From NCBI RefSeq assembly GCF_000422265.1, contig NZ_KE383813.1:1-64000 (forward strand): a stretch of 64,000 bases of DNA. The letters run 5' to 3'. The translations under genes and the position numbers were made by a program. How positions within the stretch are numbered: the stretch's first letter is position 1; the number at the start of each line of letters is the position of its first letter. Source of the DNA: Kaistella palustris DSM 21579 (GTDB lineage: Bacteria; Bacteroidota; Bacteroidia; Flavobacteriales; Weeksellaceae). The notes beneath the pieces are model-generated. The model was not told where the DNA came from. It searched no databases and was given only the letters and a program-made list of their open reading frames with translations. Below are positions 52,140 through 61,316 of the stretch, one piece after another.

Positions 52140-53174
52140 TTAAATCTTTTCTGCCAGCTTTTTTTTAATGGTTGAATTCCTGATGATGAGTTCCGGTTTC
52201 ATTACCACTTTTTTGTCGATCTGCACCATGCCGGGACTTTCGATCTGTTCCAGAAAAACTTTTGCTGTAAGCCGACCCATCTGCTCCGGAAACTGATCGA
52301 TTGTACTCATGGACAGCTCCTGGAAATCTGTGAAAGGCTCATTGGCAAAACCGATAACAGATACATCTTCAGGAATCCGCAAACCGCGCGCCTTCAGTTC
52401 CTGAATGACGCCAAGTGCTACAAAATCACTTGACGAAAAGATGCCGTCGGGTTTTTCATCTAAAGCAAAAAGTTCAGTCACCGCCGCTTTTCCCTCAGAA
52501 ATACTGCTTCTGGTGTGAATCACATATTCCTCTCTGTAATCGATTCCATTATCGATCAGCGCCTGCCTGTAACCTTCGTGTCTGTCGTGAAAGATCTCGA
52601 TTGCAAAATCACCCGAGGCCAGATGTGCAATTCGCGTGCAGCCCTGCTCTATAAGGTGCCTGGTCGCCATATAACCGCCGGAGTAATCGTCAATGGTAAC
52701 GGAGCTTACGCCGGACATGGTTTTTTTTCTGTCGAAAAATATCAGCGGTATATTTTTGCTTAAGATCTTTTCAAACTGCTTTGAATTTTTACTCGAAGTT
52801 GACATGAAAATCGCGTCAACCTGCAGATTGATAAGTGATTCAATATTGTTAAGCTCCTTGGTCTCGTCGTTGTGACTCTGGCAGATAATGATGTGATAGC
52901 CGCTGGGATTCAGTTCATCTTCGATGCCACGTATTACAGAACCGAAAAAATTGGTGTTGATCCTGGGCACAATTACGCCGATATTGTTACTTTTTCCGCT
53001 TTTGAGCGCTAGTGCAAGCTTGTTTGGACGGTAGTTCATACTTGCCGCGGTTTCCTCCACCAGTTTCCGGGTTGCCTCGCTAATGTTTTTGTTACCGTTG
53101 AGTGCCCTGGAAACAGTTGCTGCCGTGACATTCAGAACTTTGGCGATGTCGTAGATAGTCGTTTTTTTGACCAT
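52140..53174 (-). CDS. LacI family transcriptional regulator of the pectin locus
   Basis: This 344-residue regulator has an N-terminal LacI helix-turn-helix (TTIYDIAKVLNVTAATVSRALNG, residues 4-26), a hinge helix with KLALALKSG, and a periplasmic-binding-protein-like sensor domain (NIGVIVPRINTNFFGSVIRGIEDEL, DGIFSSSDFVALGVIQEL, VIGFANEPFTDF). LacI proteins bind palindromes with a central CG. The repeated TGTAATCGATTACA sites on either side of this gene are its likely operators. The inducer is probably a pathway intermediate such as KDG, by analogy with KdgR. It is transcribed divergently from the GH28-susCD operon. Confidence 0.93.
   Translation of the reverse strand: MVKKTTIYDIAKVLNVTAATVSRALNGNKNISEATRKLVEETAASMNYRPNKLALALKSGKSNNIGVIVPRINTNFFGSVIRGIEDELNPSGYHIIICQSHNDETKELNNIESLINLQVDAIFMSTSSKNSKQFEKILSKNIPLIFFDRKKTMSGVSSVTIDDYSGGYMATRHLIEQGCTRIAHLASGDFAIEIFHDRHEGYRQALIDNGIDYREEYVIHTRSSISEGKAAVTELFALDEKPDGIFSSSDFVALGVIQELKARGLRIPEDVSVIGFANEPFTDFQELSMSTIDQFPEQMGRLTAKVFLEQIESPGMVQIDKKVVMKPELIIRNSTIKKKLAEKI
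52535..52548. promoter_or_regulatory. Operator-like sequence inside the lacI-type gene
   Basis: TGTAATCGATTCCA differs from the palindrome TGTAATCGATTACA at a single position. It lies within the coding sequence (residues NGIDYR region) and may be coincidental or a weak auxiliary operator for autoregulation. Confidence 0.3.
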
Positions 53175-53227
53175 AGGTGGAAATGATATTTTCTTCTTCC
53201 GAAGGTTATTTACCGAGTGCTAACGGG

Positions 53228-53258
53228 CAAATTTAAGGTATTTGCTACGATATGCAAC
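53228..53258 (-). promoter_or_regulatory. Promoter of the lacI-type gene
   Basis: On the minus strand GTTG (53258-53255), a 19-base spacer and TAAATTTG (53235-53228) match the Bacteroidota consensus. The start codon is at 53174. No ATCGAT palindrome overlaps this promoter. Confidence 0.6.
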
Positions 53259-53303
53259 AAATTTTACAGTGATAAATATTATTTTCAAATAGGTTAAAAA
53301 ATA

Positions 53304-53346
53304 TTTGCATGGTTATGCAATTTGTTTATATTTGTAATCGATTACA
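53304..53346 (+). promoter_or_regulatory. Promoter and perfect LacI-type operator of the GH28-susCD operon
   Basis: TTTG (53304-53307), a 19-base spacer and TATATTTG (53327-53334) form a consensus promoter. The perfect 14-bp palindrome TGTAATCGATTACA (53333-53346) overlaps the end of the -7 box and the expected start site, a classic repressor position. The leader to the ATG at 53357 is only about 15 bases and lacks a Shine-Dalgarno sequence. Confidence 0.85.
53305..53320. repeat. Inverted repeat within the GH28 promoter spacer
   Basis: TTGCAT (53305-53310), GGTT, ATGCAA (53315-53320): a perfect 6-bp inverted repeat that overlaps the -33 element and spacer, separate from the LacI-type operator. 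It could be a second regulator site. Confidence 0.45.
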
Positions 53347-53356
53347 TTAATAATAT

Positions 53357-54832
53357 ATGAATAAGACAGTTAACTACCTGAAGTCGCAGCTGCAAAGCAT
53401 TATCCTGATTTTTACGCTGCTCCTGAGTTCTGCGGCCGCCGTGGCTTGCCTCTCAAAAAGTGCGGTGGAACCACAAAACGGGGAAAGTTTTCCTATGGAA
53501 CAAATGCTGACGCTGGAACGCTCCATCAAGGAACCTGTTTTCAAAGATAAAACCTATAATATCCTGGATTATGGCGCTGTCGCCGACGGTAAAACAGCCG
53601 CCACCGAAAGCATCAGAAAAGCAATTGAAGAATGTACCAACAACGGCGGCGGTAAAGTTTTGGTACCCGCAGGCAAATTTCTTACCGGCCCCATTCATCT
53701 GGAGAACAATGTAAACCTGCATATTTCCGAAGGGGCAGAGCTTCTGTTCAGTACCAATCCGTCGGATTTTTATCCACTGGTCCACACTTCATTTGAAGGT
53801 CTGGAGCTGATGAATTACTCACCGCTGATTTATGCAAATAACAAGAAAAATATTGCGGTAACAGGCAAAGGGACGCTCAACGGACAGGCAGGAAATGACA
53901 ACTGGTGGCCGTGGAAAGGTAAAACTTCCGAAGGTATAACTTACGGTTACAAAGTTGGCGATCCGAGCCAGCTTGATAAAAACAATTTGCCCGCGCTTAT
54001 GGAAATGGCAGAGAATAACGTGCCTGTGGCAGAGCGTATTTTCGGAAACGGACATTACCTGAGACCTAATTTCATAGAACCTTTCGAATGTGAAAATGTG
54101 CTGATAAAAGATGTACAGATCATCAACGCTCCTTTCTGGATCCTTCATCCCTATAAATCAAAGAACGTGATCGTGGATGGTGTAAATATTAAAAGTCACG
54201 GACCGAACAACGATGGCTGCGATCCGGAATATTCCCAGAATGTGCTCATTAAAAATACCACCTTCAACACGGGTGACGACTGTATCGCCATCAAAGCGGG
54301 CCGCGATGCGGAAGGCCGACGTATTGGGATAATGACCGAAAACGTGATCGTGCGCGACTGTAAAATGATCGACGGACACGGCGGTGTGGTGATAGGCAGT
54401 GAAATGTCTGCAGGCGTAAAGAATGTCTTCGTATATAACTGCGTGATGGACAGCCCCGAACTTGACCGGGCCATACGTCTGAAAACAAATACAAGACGCG
54501 GCGGAACGGTAGACGGCTTCTATGTGAAAAACCTTACCGTAGGCCAGGTGACGGAAGCCGTACTGCATATTACAATGAATTATGCGATCTACGGCGATCA
54601 GAAAGGAACGCATATCCCTACCATTAAAAATATTCTTCTGGAAGATGTAACCGTGAAAAACGGTGGAAAATATGCCATTTTTGCCGAAGGGTTGGAACAG
54701 TCTAAAATTCAGAATATCATCTTTAAAAATGTAAAGATCGATCAGGTAAAAGAAAACTTCAAACTGAAAAATGTAGAAAACCTCAAACTGATCAACACGA
54801 CCATTAACAATACTAAAATCGTAATGCCATAA
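53357..54832 (+). CDS. Polygalacturonase (glycoside hydrolase family 28)
   Basis: This 491-residue exported GH28 enzyme hydrolyses alpha-1,4 bonds of polygalacturonate. The signal sequence includes LIFTLLLSSAAAVAC, which may be a lipoprotein signal. The beta-helix carries the four family motifs: GPNNDGCDPE and GDDCIAIK (catalytic aspartates), GHGGVVIGSE (histidine) and AIRLKT (arginine-lysine region). The N-terminal segment NILDYGAVADGKTAATESIRKAIEEC is the usual entry to the helix. It is the first gene of an operon with susC and susD, 17 bases upstream of susC, so it probably acts at the cell surface or in the periplasm on imported oligomers. Confidence 0.95.
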   Translation: MNKTVNYLKSQLQSIILIFTLLLSSAAAVACLSKSAVEPQNGESFPMEQMLTLERSIKEPVFKDKTYNILDYGAVADGKTAATESIRKAIEECTNNGGGKVLVPAGKFLTGPIHLENNVNLHISEGAELLFSTNPSDFYPLVHTSFEGLELMNYSPLIYANNKKNIAVTGKGTLNGQAGNDNWWPWKGKTSEGITYGYKVGDPSQLDKNNLPALMEMAENNVPVAERIFGNGHYLRPNFIEPFECENVLIKDVQIINAPFWILHPYKSKNVIVDGVNIKSHGPNNDGCDPEYSQNVLIKNTTFNTGDDCIAIKAGRDAEGRRIGIMTENVIVRDCKMIDGHGGVVIGSEMSAGVKNVFVYNCVMDSPELDRAIRLKTNTRRGGTVDGFYVKNLTVGQVTEAVLHITMNYAIYGDQKGTHIPTIKNILLEDVTVKNGGKYAIFAEGLEQSKIQNIIFKNVKIDQVKENFKLKNVENLKLINTTINNTKIVMP

Positions 54833-54849
54833 CCTAATTACTGAAAATT

Positions 54850-57800
54850 ATGAAACACAAACTAATAATTTCCCAAAGGATAAAATATACCGTCGCGGTA
54901 TGTGCCCTGTTTGGAATGCAAAGTTTTTACGCTCAAAAAAAAGGAGATACCCTTGTCCGCCAGAAAGACATTGAAGAGGTGGTAATGATCGGTTACGGAA
55001 CTGCAAAAAGAGGTGATCTGACAGGATCTGTGTCCAGTTTGAAAGGAGCTGACCTTGTAAAAGTTCCCGTATCCAATGTCGCTGAAGCACTTACCGGAAA
55101 AATTGCCGGTGTAAAAATCGTAACGGCCGAAGGTTCACCCGATGCGGAAGTGAGCATCAGGATACGCGGTGGCGGTTCCATCACGCAGGACAGTTCGCCG
55201 CTGATTATTGTTGATGGTTTTCCCGTAAACAGCATGTCGGATATTTCACCTTCGGATATTGAGAATCTTACCATATTGAAAGATGCATCTTCTACAGCAA
55301 TCTATGGTTCCAGAGGGGCTTACGGTGTAATTCTGATCACCACCAAAAGTGGTAAAACAGGTAAACTCCAGGTGAACTTTAACACATACAGCGGTTTTAA
55401 GGAAAAAGCCAACAGGCTCGATGTACTCTCTCCGCAGGATTATGTGAAATGGCAGTACGAATATGCAACGCTGGACAATTCCCTGGACAAATACACGAAA
55501 TATTTTGGAGCATACGATCAGATCGGCAACTTTGCAAATGTGGCACCGATCGACTGGCAAAAGGAAATTTATGGCCGCACAGGAACTGTTTTAAGCAATG
55601 ACATTTCGATCCGCGGTGGCAGCGAGAAAACCAGCTATAACATAAGTCTTGCACGGTATGATGAAAATGCGATCATGCTGGGTTCCGACTTAAAAAGAGA
55701 GAATATTGCCCTGAATTTAAAAAGTAAACCGACTGATAAATTAGATCTTTCGGTCACTGTACGTCATAGCAACACCGTGATCAATGGTGGGGGAACCAAT
55801 GAGCAAAATGAGTCATCATCATCTGACTCACGGCTCAAGAACGCGGTTCTTTATACGCCATTTTATGTTCCCGGTTTAACTGTGGAAGATCCGGATGCAA
55901 CTGAAGACGATACTTTGATCAACCCGTATACTTCCGTTTACGACAACGACCGTACGCAGGAAAGAAGGAATTACAACATTCAGGGAAGCGTAGGTTATAA
56001 GATCATTAAGAATCTGCAGTTCAAATCAGATCTTGGTGTAGATTTTTACCGGTACAAGGATGCGCGTTTCTACGGAAAAGGAACTTATTATGTAAGGAAC
56101 GTGCCTTTGGCAGATTTCCAGGGAATGCCGGCGCTGATCACGTATAACCGCGAAGACCGCAGATTCAGAAACTCAAACACTTTGAACTACGATTTCAAAT
56201 CACTGTTGGGTTCAGATCACAAGCTTAAACTTTTGGTTGGTCAGGAAATGATCCTCAGCCAGAGAACGACAGTGACAAATGTTGTTCACGGTTTCCCGAA
56301 ATTTTTTACCTTTAATGATGCTCTGAATATCACCACGCAGGGTAATCCGCAGTCTGTGGGTAATGTAACCGATCCCGATGACCGTTTACTGTCATTCTTT
56401 GGGCGCGTGAACTATGATTTCAAAAACAGATATCTGTTCACCGCAACCATGAGGGCGGATGGATCGAGCAAATTCTCTACCGATAATAAATGGGGTTACT
56501 TCCCTTCCGTTGCATTTGCCTGGAAAGCTAATGAAGAAAGCTTTCTGAAAGATGTAGCGTGGATGGATCTCTTAAAATTCAGAGTAAGTTACGGCGAAGC
56601 TGGGAACAACAACATCCCTGCAGGTCAGCAGATCCAGACATTTAGTAACCTGCCAAGCAGCTGGATCAACAATGTAAGCAATTACTGGGCAGCAGATAAA
56701 ATACTGTTCAATTCCGATCTGAAATGGGAAACAACGGTAACCCAAAACGTCGGTATGGATTTCGATTTATTCAAAGGCAGAATCACCGGTTCGGTAGAAC
56801 TTTACAAAAACCTTACAAAAGACCTTTTGATTTTGTTCCCACTTCCGGGTTCAGGCTATGACGGCCAGTACCAAAATATCGGTGAAAATGAAAATAAAGG
56901 AATCGAAGCATCCCTAAGTGTTGACATTGTAAGAAAAGAAGATGCAAATGTGAACTTCTCCCTCAATGTGGGCGCCAACAAAAACAGGATCAATGATCTT
57001 GGACCACTGATTTCGCAGTTCTACCCCAGTGGCTGGAATCCCGCGATTGGCGCAGAATACCAACTGAGAGTGGGTGAACCTATCGGCCAGATTTACGGTT
57101 ACGTGAATGACGGCAGATATGAGGTTTCCGATTTTGATTATAACACAACCACAGGCGTTTATACTTTAAAAGCGGGAGTTACCAACTCCTCCACCATTGT
57201 AGGTGCGGTAAGTCCGGGCTCTATGAAACTTCGGGACCTGAACGGTGACGGCAAAGTTGATGCAAATGACCGAACAATCATTGGCGATACCAACCCAAAA
57301 TATTCCGGTGGCTTTAATTTAAACGCCACTTATAAAAATTTCGATTTTGGTGCGGCATTTAACTTTACGGTAGGGAATGACATCTATAATGCCAATAAGA
57401 TCGAAAACACCACCGCTACCCCATCATCACCAAACGGACAGTACCGTAACTTAACTACAGAACAGATGGACGGTGTGCGATGGACCAACATTGATCCAAA
57501 CACCGGCGCGCTTGTTTCAGATCCGGCAGCACTGGCAGCACTCAACGCCAACACCACCATGTGGTCGCCATTTATGCAGCGATTTGTACTAACCGACTGG
57601 GCAATTGAGGATGGTTCATTCTTAAGACTGAATACCGTAACGCTGGGCTACAGCTTACCGCAGAACTTCACCTCGCAGATCGGTCTTTCCAAGATCAGAG
57701 TGTATGCTACAGCGAACAATGTTTTTGTATTGACTAAATATTCAGGTTTGGATCCGGAGGTTTCTACAAGAAGAAAAACTGCGCTCACGCCTGGCGTTGA

Positions 57801-57858
57801 TTATTCACCATATCCAAAAAGCAGAATGTACGTTCTGGGCCTAAATGTAAATTTCTAA
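54850..57858 (+). CDS. SusC/RagA family TonB-linked outer membrane protein
   Basis: This 1002-residue SusC-type transporter pairs with SusD to import oligosaccharides. After the signal (ending QSFYAQ) it goes almost directly to the plug: EEVVMIGYGTAKRGDLTGSVSSLKGADL, VSNVAEALTGKIAGVKIV, IRIRGGGSITQDSSPLIIVDGFPV and SDIENLTILKDASSTAIYGSRGAYGVILITTK. The N-terminal carboxypeptidase-like (DUF4480-type) domain common in SusC proteins is missing. The barrel ends MYVLGLNVNF. Its neighbours identify pectin-derived oligogalacturonides as the likely substrate. Confidence 0.95.
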   Translation: MKHKLIISQRIKYTVAVCALFGMQSFYAQKKGDTLVRQKDIEEVVMIGYGTAKRGDLTGSVSSLKGADLVKVPVSNVAEALTGKIAGVKIVTAEGSPDAEVSIRIRGGGSITQDSSPLIIVDGFPVNSMSDISPSDIENLTILKDASSTAIYGSRGAYGVILITTKSGKTGKLQVNFNTYSGFKEKANRLDVLSPQDYVKWQYEYATLDNSLDKYTKYFGAYDQIGNFANVAPIDWQKEIYGRTGTVLSNDISIRGGSEKTSYNISLARYDENAIMLGSDLKRENIALNLKSKPTDKLDLSVTVRHSNTVINGGGTNEQNESSSSDSRLKNAVLYTPFYVPGLTVEDPDATEDDTLINPYTSVYDNDRTQERRNYNIQGSVGYKIIKNLQFKSDLGVDFYRYKDARFYGKGTYYVRNVPLADFQGMPALITYNREDRRFRNSNTLNYDFKSLLGSDHKLKLLVGQEMILSQRTTVTNVVHGFPKFFTFNDALNITTQGNPQSVGNVTDPDDRLLSFFGRVNYDFKNRYLFTATMRADGSSKFSTDNKWGYFPSVAFAWKANEESFLKDVAWMDLLKFRVSYGEAGNNNIPAGQQIQTFSNLPSSWINNVSNYWAADKILFNSDLKWETTVTQNVGMDFDLFKGRITGSVELYKNLTKDLLILFPLPGSGYDGQYQNIGENENKGIEASLSVDIVRKEDANVNFSLNVGANKNRINDLGPLISQFYPSGWNPAIGAEYQLRVGEPIGQIYGYVNDGRYEVSDFDYNTTTGVYTLKAGVTNSSTIVGAVSPGSMKLRDLNGDGKVDANDRTIIGDTNPKYSGGFNLNATYKNFDFGAAFNFTVGNDIYNANKIENTTATPSSPNGQYRNLTTEQMDGVRWTNIDPNTGALVSDPAALAALNANTTMWSPFMQRFVLTDWAIEDGSFLRLNTVTLGYSLPQNFTSQIGLSKIRVYATANNVFVLTKYSGLDPEVSTRRKTALTPGVDYSPYPKSRMYVLGLNVNF

Positions 57859-57877
57859 TTACTAAATTCAATTTAAA

Positions 57878-59689
57878 ATGAAAAATTATCTAATAATATC
57901 AGGACTTGCCCTCGCCTCTGTCTTTGCGTCCTGCTCAGATTTCGCCGATGATTTTCTCACCACGGAATCTCCCTCGTCGCTGGATGAGGCTAAGATCTTC
58001 TCTACACCAGGTCTCGCGGCCGGCGCGGTTGATGGTATTAAAATTCCTTTCGGTGATACAGAATCGTATCGTGGCCGTTTTCTGCCGTGGTATGGTATGA
58101 ATACCGATACAGAGTGGTACAACTCTTCTGAATCTACTTCCAATGACAAGGCAGATCTGGCCACCTACGATGCAAAGCCTAATAACAGTGAGATGAATAA
58201 AGTCACGAATGTTTGGGCTACCGGAATGTACGCGGGAATTGAAAGAGCCAATATCTGTATTCGTGGATTAAGGACTTACGGCAACCCGACGCCCGGTTCT
58301 GAACTTGGGTATTTGTTGGGCGAATCACTTACACTGCGCGCCGTATATTATGCCGATCTATTAAAAGCCTGGGGCGATGTACCGGCAAGATTCGAACCCA
58401 TTACACCGGAAACGGTTTACCTGCCAAAATCGAGCAGAGATATCATTTACAAGCAAATCATTGCAGACCTTGGCGAAGCGGAAACTTTGGTGCCGTGGCC
58501 AAACGGTAATGCAGCCACTTCATCTGTAGAACGTGTGAACAAGGCTTTCGTAAAAGGGCTCCGTGCTAAACTGGCACTGGCAGCTTCCGGTTACCAGCAA
58601 TATCCAGATGGGGTGCGCAGAAGCAATGATCCCGAACTTACCGTGCAGAAAATGTACACACTTGCCTTGCAGGAATGCCGCGATGTGATCAACAGCGGAA
58701 CCGCAAAACTGGAACCTTCTTTTGAAGGACTCTGGAAAAAATACAATCAGGAAAATACCGCTGCCGGTGGTGAATCCCTTTGGGAAATCCCCTTCGGTGC
58801 AGGCCGCGGAAGAATGTTGTTTACCTTCGCTGTGAATCATACCAATGTAGACCAGTATCAGGCCAACGGCTCCAATAAAGGAGGCCAGGGCGGTCCACTG
58901 CCAACTGTTTTCTATGATTATGATGTGAAGGATCTTCGCCGCGATGTGACTTGTGTACCTTACAAATGGGGAGCACCAAGCTCTACAGTTCTTACCAATG
59001 GCTTCCCCACTGCAAAACAGGAGCTGGGTGCGCTGAACCGTTGGTATTTCGGTAAATACCGTTACGAATGGATGAACAGACGCGTAACATCTACCAATGA
59101 CGACGGAGTAAACAAAATGTACATGCGCTACGGTGAAGTTTTATTAATGGCAGCCGAAACAGCAAACGAACTCGAAGGTCCTTCCGCAGCGGCCGTTTAT
59201 CTTAAAATGCTTCGCAAGCGTGCTTTCTCTGCAGAAGATCAGGCCGTGAAAGTAGATGCTTATATCAATTCACTCTCCAGCAAAACAGCCATGTTCAACG
59301 CCATCGTGCGGGAACAGGAATTTGAATTCACCGGCGAAATGGAAAGAAAACAGGCACTGATCCGATGGAATCTTTTAGGAACCAAAATGGCAGAAGCAAA
59401 ACTTGCCATGACCGACCTTAAAAACAGAACCGGCGCTTATGCCGATGTGCCAAGTGTGCTGTATTACAAATACGCTCCAGACAACGTATCCCTAATTATT
59501 TACGGGCTTAACCGCGGAGAATTCAATGATCCCGGAGCCGGTTATACTTCATTTGCATGGACAACCTTAAGCGATTCGAAGATCAGTTCACTCTACCGGA
59601 ACAATCCCGACACCAAACAGTTCTGGCCGATCTGGCAGGTGTTCCTGGATTCGAGTAACGGTTTGTTGGTCAACGACTACGGTTACTAG
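57878..59689 (+). CDS. RagB/SusD family outer membrane lipoprotein
   Basis: This 603-residue surface lipoprotein of the SusD family (signal ending VFASCSDF, modified cysteine at residue 19) acts as the lid of the SusC pore and binds glycan. Family hallmarks are DDFLTTESPSSLDEA near the N-terminus, LRAVYYADLLKAWGDVPARFEP, the AKLALAASGYQQYP tetratricopeptide-like helices, MYMRYGEVLLMAAETANEL and REQEFEFTGEMERKQALIRW. The gene starts 19 bases after susC and is followed by a strong terminator. Confidence 0.95.
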   Translation: MKNYLIISGLALASVFASCSDFADDFLTTESPSSLDEAKIFSTPGLAAGAVDGIKIPFGDTESYRGRFLPWYGMNTDTEWYNSSESTSNDKADLATYDAKPNNSEMNKVTNVWATGMYAGIERANICIRGLRTYGNPTPGSELGYLLGESLTLRAVYYADLLKAWGDVPARFEPITPETVYLPKSSRDIIYKQIIADLGEAETLVPWPNGNAATSSVERVNKAFVKGLRAKLALAASGYQQYPDGVRRSNDPELTVQKMYTLALQECRDVINSGTAKLEPSFEGLWKKYNQENTAAGGESLWEIPFGAGRGRMLFTFAVNHTNVDQYQANGSNKGGQGGPLPTVFYDYDVKDLRRDVTCVPYKWGAPSSTVLTNGFPTAKQELGALNRWYFGKYRYEWMNRRVTSTNDDGVNKMYMRYGEVLLMAAETANELEGPSAAAVYLKMLRKRAFSAEDQAVKVDAYINSLSSKTAMFNAIVREQEFEFTGEMERKQALIRWNLLGTKMAEAKLAMTDLKNRTGAYADVPSVLYYKYAPDNVSLIIYGLNRGEFNDPGAGYTSFAWTTLSDSKISSLYRNNPDTKQFWPIWQVFLDSSNGLLVNDYGY

Positions 59690-59710
59690 TTCATAAAAAA
59701 TTTATATAAT

Positions 59711-59758
59711 AAAACCTGCCATTTTTCAATAACCAAATTGAGAGCTGGCAGGTTTTTT
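59711..59758 (+). terminator. Terminator after susD
   Basis: AACCTGCCA (59713-59721) pairs with TGGCAGGTT (59746-59754), with outer A-T pairs added, and is followed by TTTTTAT. It closes the GH28-susC-susD operon. Confidence 0.88.
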
Positions 59759-59866
59759 ATTTAATGTACTTCTTTCTTTTTTTCTGATGGTTTTACTCCT
59801 TAAATAAAATCACCGCAGATTTTTAGCAACAGCTATTTTATCCAAATAATTCTTAATTACAAATAC

Positions 59867-61189
59867 ATGAAAAAGTATATACTCACAGCTGCCACATTAT
59901 TATTTGCCGCTTTCAGTTCTGCCCAAAATTACTATCTGCCAGCGCCCGAAGGTTTTGGTGCGGCCACCACGGGCGGCGGCGACTCCACGCCGGTGACGGT
60001 CTCCACCTATACAGCTTTAAAATCCAACCTGACTTCTGCCGGCTCAAAAGTAATTTTGGTTTCCGGCGAAATCACCGTACCGTCCGGTCAGATGATCAGT
60101 GCAGTTATTTCGAACAAATCCATTATTGGACTGCCGGGTGCCAGACTCATTAATGAAAACCAAACTACCGGTGCCGGCATTTTGTATTTAAAGCCTGGCT
60201 CTTCCAACATCATCATCCGTAATTTAGTCTTCGTGGGCCCCGGAGCTTATGATATCGACGGCAAAGACAACTTAACTGCAGATGGTGTTTCACGTCTGTG
60301 GGTGGATCACTGCGAATTCCAGGATGGCCAGGACGGAAACTTTGATATTAAAGGACTTTCTGACAACATAAGTGTTTCGTGGTGCAAATTCACCTACTTA
60401 AAACCTCCGGTTGCGGGCGGCTCCGGCGGTTCCAATGATCACCGTTTTTCTAACCTGGTCGGTTCCGGTCCAACTGATGCGCCGGGCGACGGCCACTACA
60501 GCATCACATTTCAAAACTGTTACTGGGCCGAAGGGATCAAAGGAAGAATGCCACGCGCCCGAAATGCGGAACTGCACATTCTGAGCAGTTATTTCAATAC
60601 TTCGGTGGCTGGGGCTGTAGCCATAGGTTTAGGCGGCGGCATCAACAATACGACCTGCTATGTGGAGAATTCCAACTTCGCAAAAGTAAAAACGGTATAT
60701 CAGGGTTATCCCGGCGATGGCGGAACTGTTGCAATAGAATTTGTGAATTCGATGGGCGGCGTGTCCAACATCGGCACAGTACCAAAACCCACATACAGTA
60801 CAACGCCCATTCCCGTAGCAGAAGTTGCGCAGTTTCTAACTGATCCGACCTGCGGTGCAGGTGCTTCTCTGCTGATAACTGCAGATGGTGTGGTTTCGCC
60901 AAGTGCATGTACAAACCTCGGAACGCAGGCATCACAAAAAGCCGGAATGAAAAAACTGACAGCAACACTGCAGCAGGATGTTCTGTTTCTTAATTTCCCG
61001 AAGGGAATAAAAGGCGTAGCGAACGTTAAAATATTTTCTGCACTCGGACAGACAGTGAAGTCTGCGGAAATGGATCTTTCTAAATCGTCAGCGGTTCAGC
61101 TGAATGTGGGCGCGCTGGATTGCGGTGTATATTACATATCTGCGCAGGCAGCTACCGATTCTTTTAGCGGAAAGTTCCTTAAACACTAG
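59867..61189 (+). CDS. Pectate lyase (polysaccharide lyase family 1), T9SS-sorted
   Basis: This 440-residue secreted lyase cleaves polygalacturonate by beta-elimination to give unsaturated oligomers. The signal ends FSSAQ. The beta-helix includes SNIIIRNLVFVGPGAYDIDGKDNLTADG, LWVDHCEFQDGQDGNFDIKGLSDNISVSWCKF with the calcium-binding aspartates, and GRMPRAR carrying the catalytic arginine. A T9SS sorting domain ends the protein (VKIFSALGQTVKSAEM...GVYYISAQAA...KFLKH). It follows the susD terminator and appears to have its own transcript; no ATCGAT operator is seen in the 110 bases upstream. Confidence 0.94.
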   Translation: MKKYILTAATLLFAAFSSAQNYYLPAPEGFGAATTGGGDSTPVTVSTYTALKSNLTSAGSKVILVSGEITVPSGQMISAVISNKSIIGLPGARLINENQTTGAGILYLKPGSSNIIIRNLVFVGPGAYDIDGKDNLTADGVSRLWVDHCEFQDGQDGNFDIKGLSDNISVSWCKFTYLKPPVAGGSGGSNDHRFSNLVGSGPTDAPGDGHYSITFQNCYWAEGIKGRMPRARNAELHILSSYFNTSVAGAVAIGLGGGINNTTCYVENSNFAKVKTVYQGYPGDGGTVAIEFVNSMGGVSNIGTVPKPTYSTTPIPVAEVAQFLTDPTCGAGASLLITADGVVSPSACTNLGTQASQKAGMKKLTATLQQDVLFLNFPKGIKGVANVKIFSALGQTVKSAEMDLSKSSAVQLNVGALDCGVYYISAQAATDSFSGKFLKH

Positions 61190-61225
61190 ATTCCTTTAAA
61201 AATCTTCAAAAATGTAAGCACAGGT

Positions 61226-61270
61226 GTTGCAGAGTTTTTAAATAAATTATACATTTGTGCAATCGATTAA
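61226..61270 (+). promoter_or_regulatory. Promoter and LacI-type operator of the 258-residue T9SS gene
   Basis: GTTG (61226-61229), a 20-base spacer and TACATTTG (61250-61257) form the promoter. TGC then AATCGATTAA follows (core AATCGATT at 61261-61268), an imperfect copy of the operator at the same place relative to the -7 box as at the kduI promoter. Confidence 0.7.
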
Positions 61271-61316
61271 TCTAATCATATAATAGTAAAAATCAAGAAC
61301 TTAAAATCTCAATGTT

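Noticed and set aside
53357-54832. Several minus-strand frames of 60-150 codons opposite the GH28 gene
   Set aside because: The plus-strand frame carries all four GH28 motifs; the opposite frames have no recognisable features.
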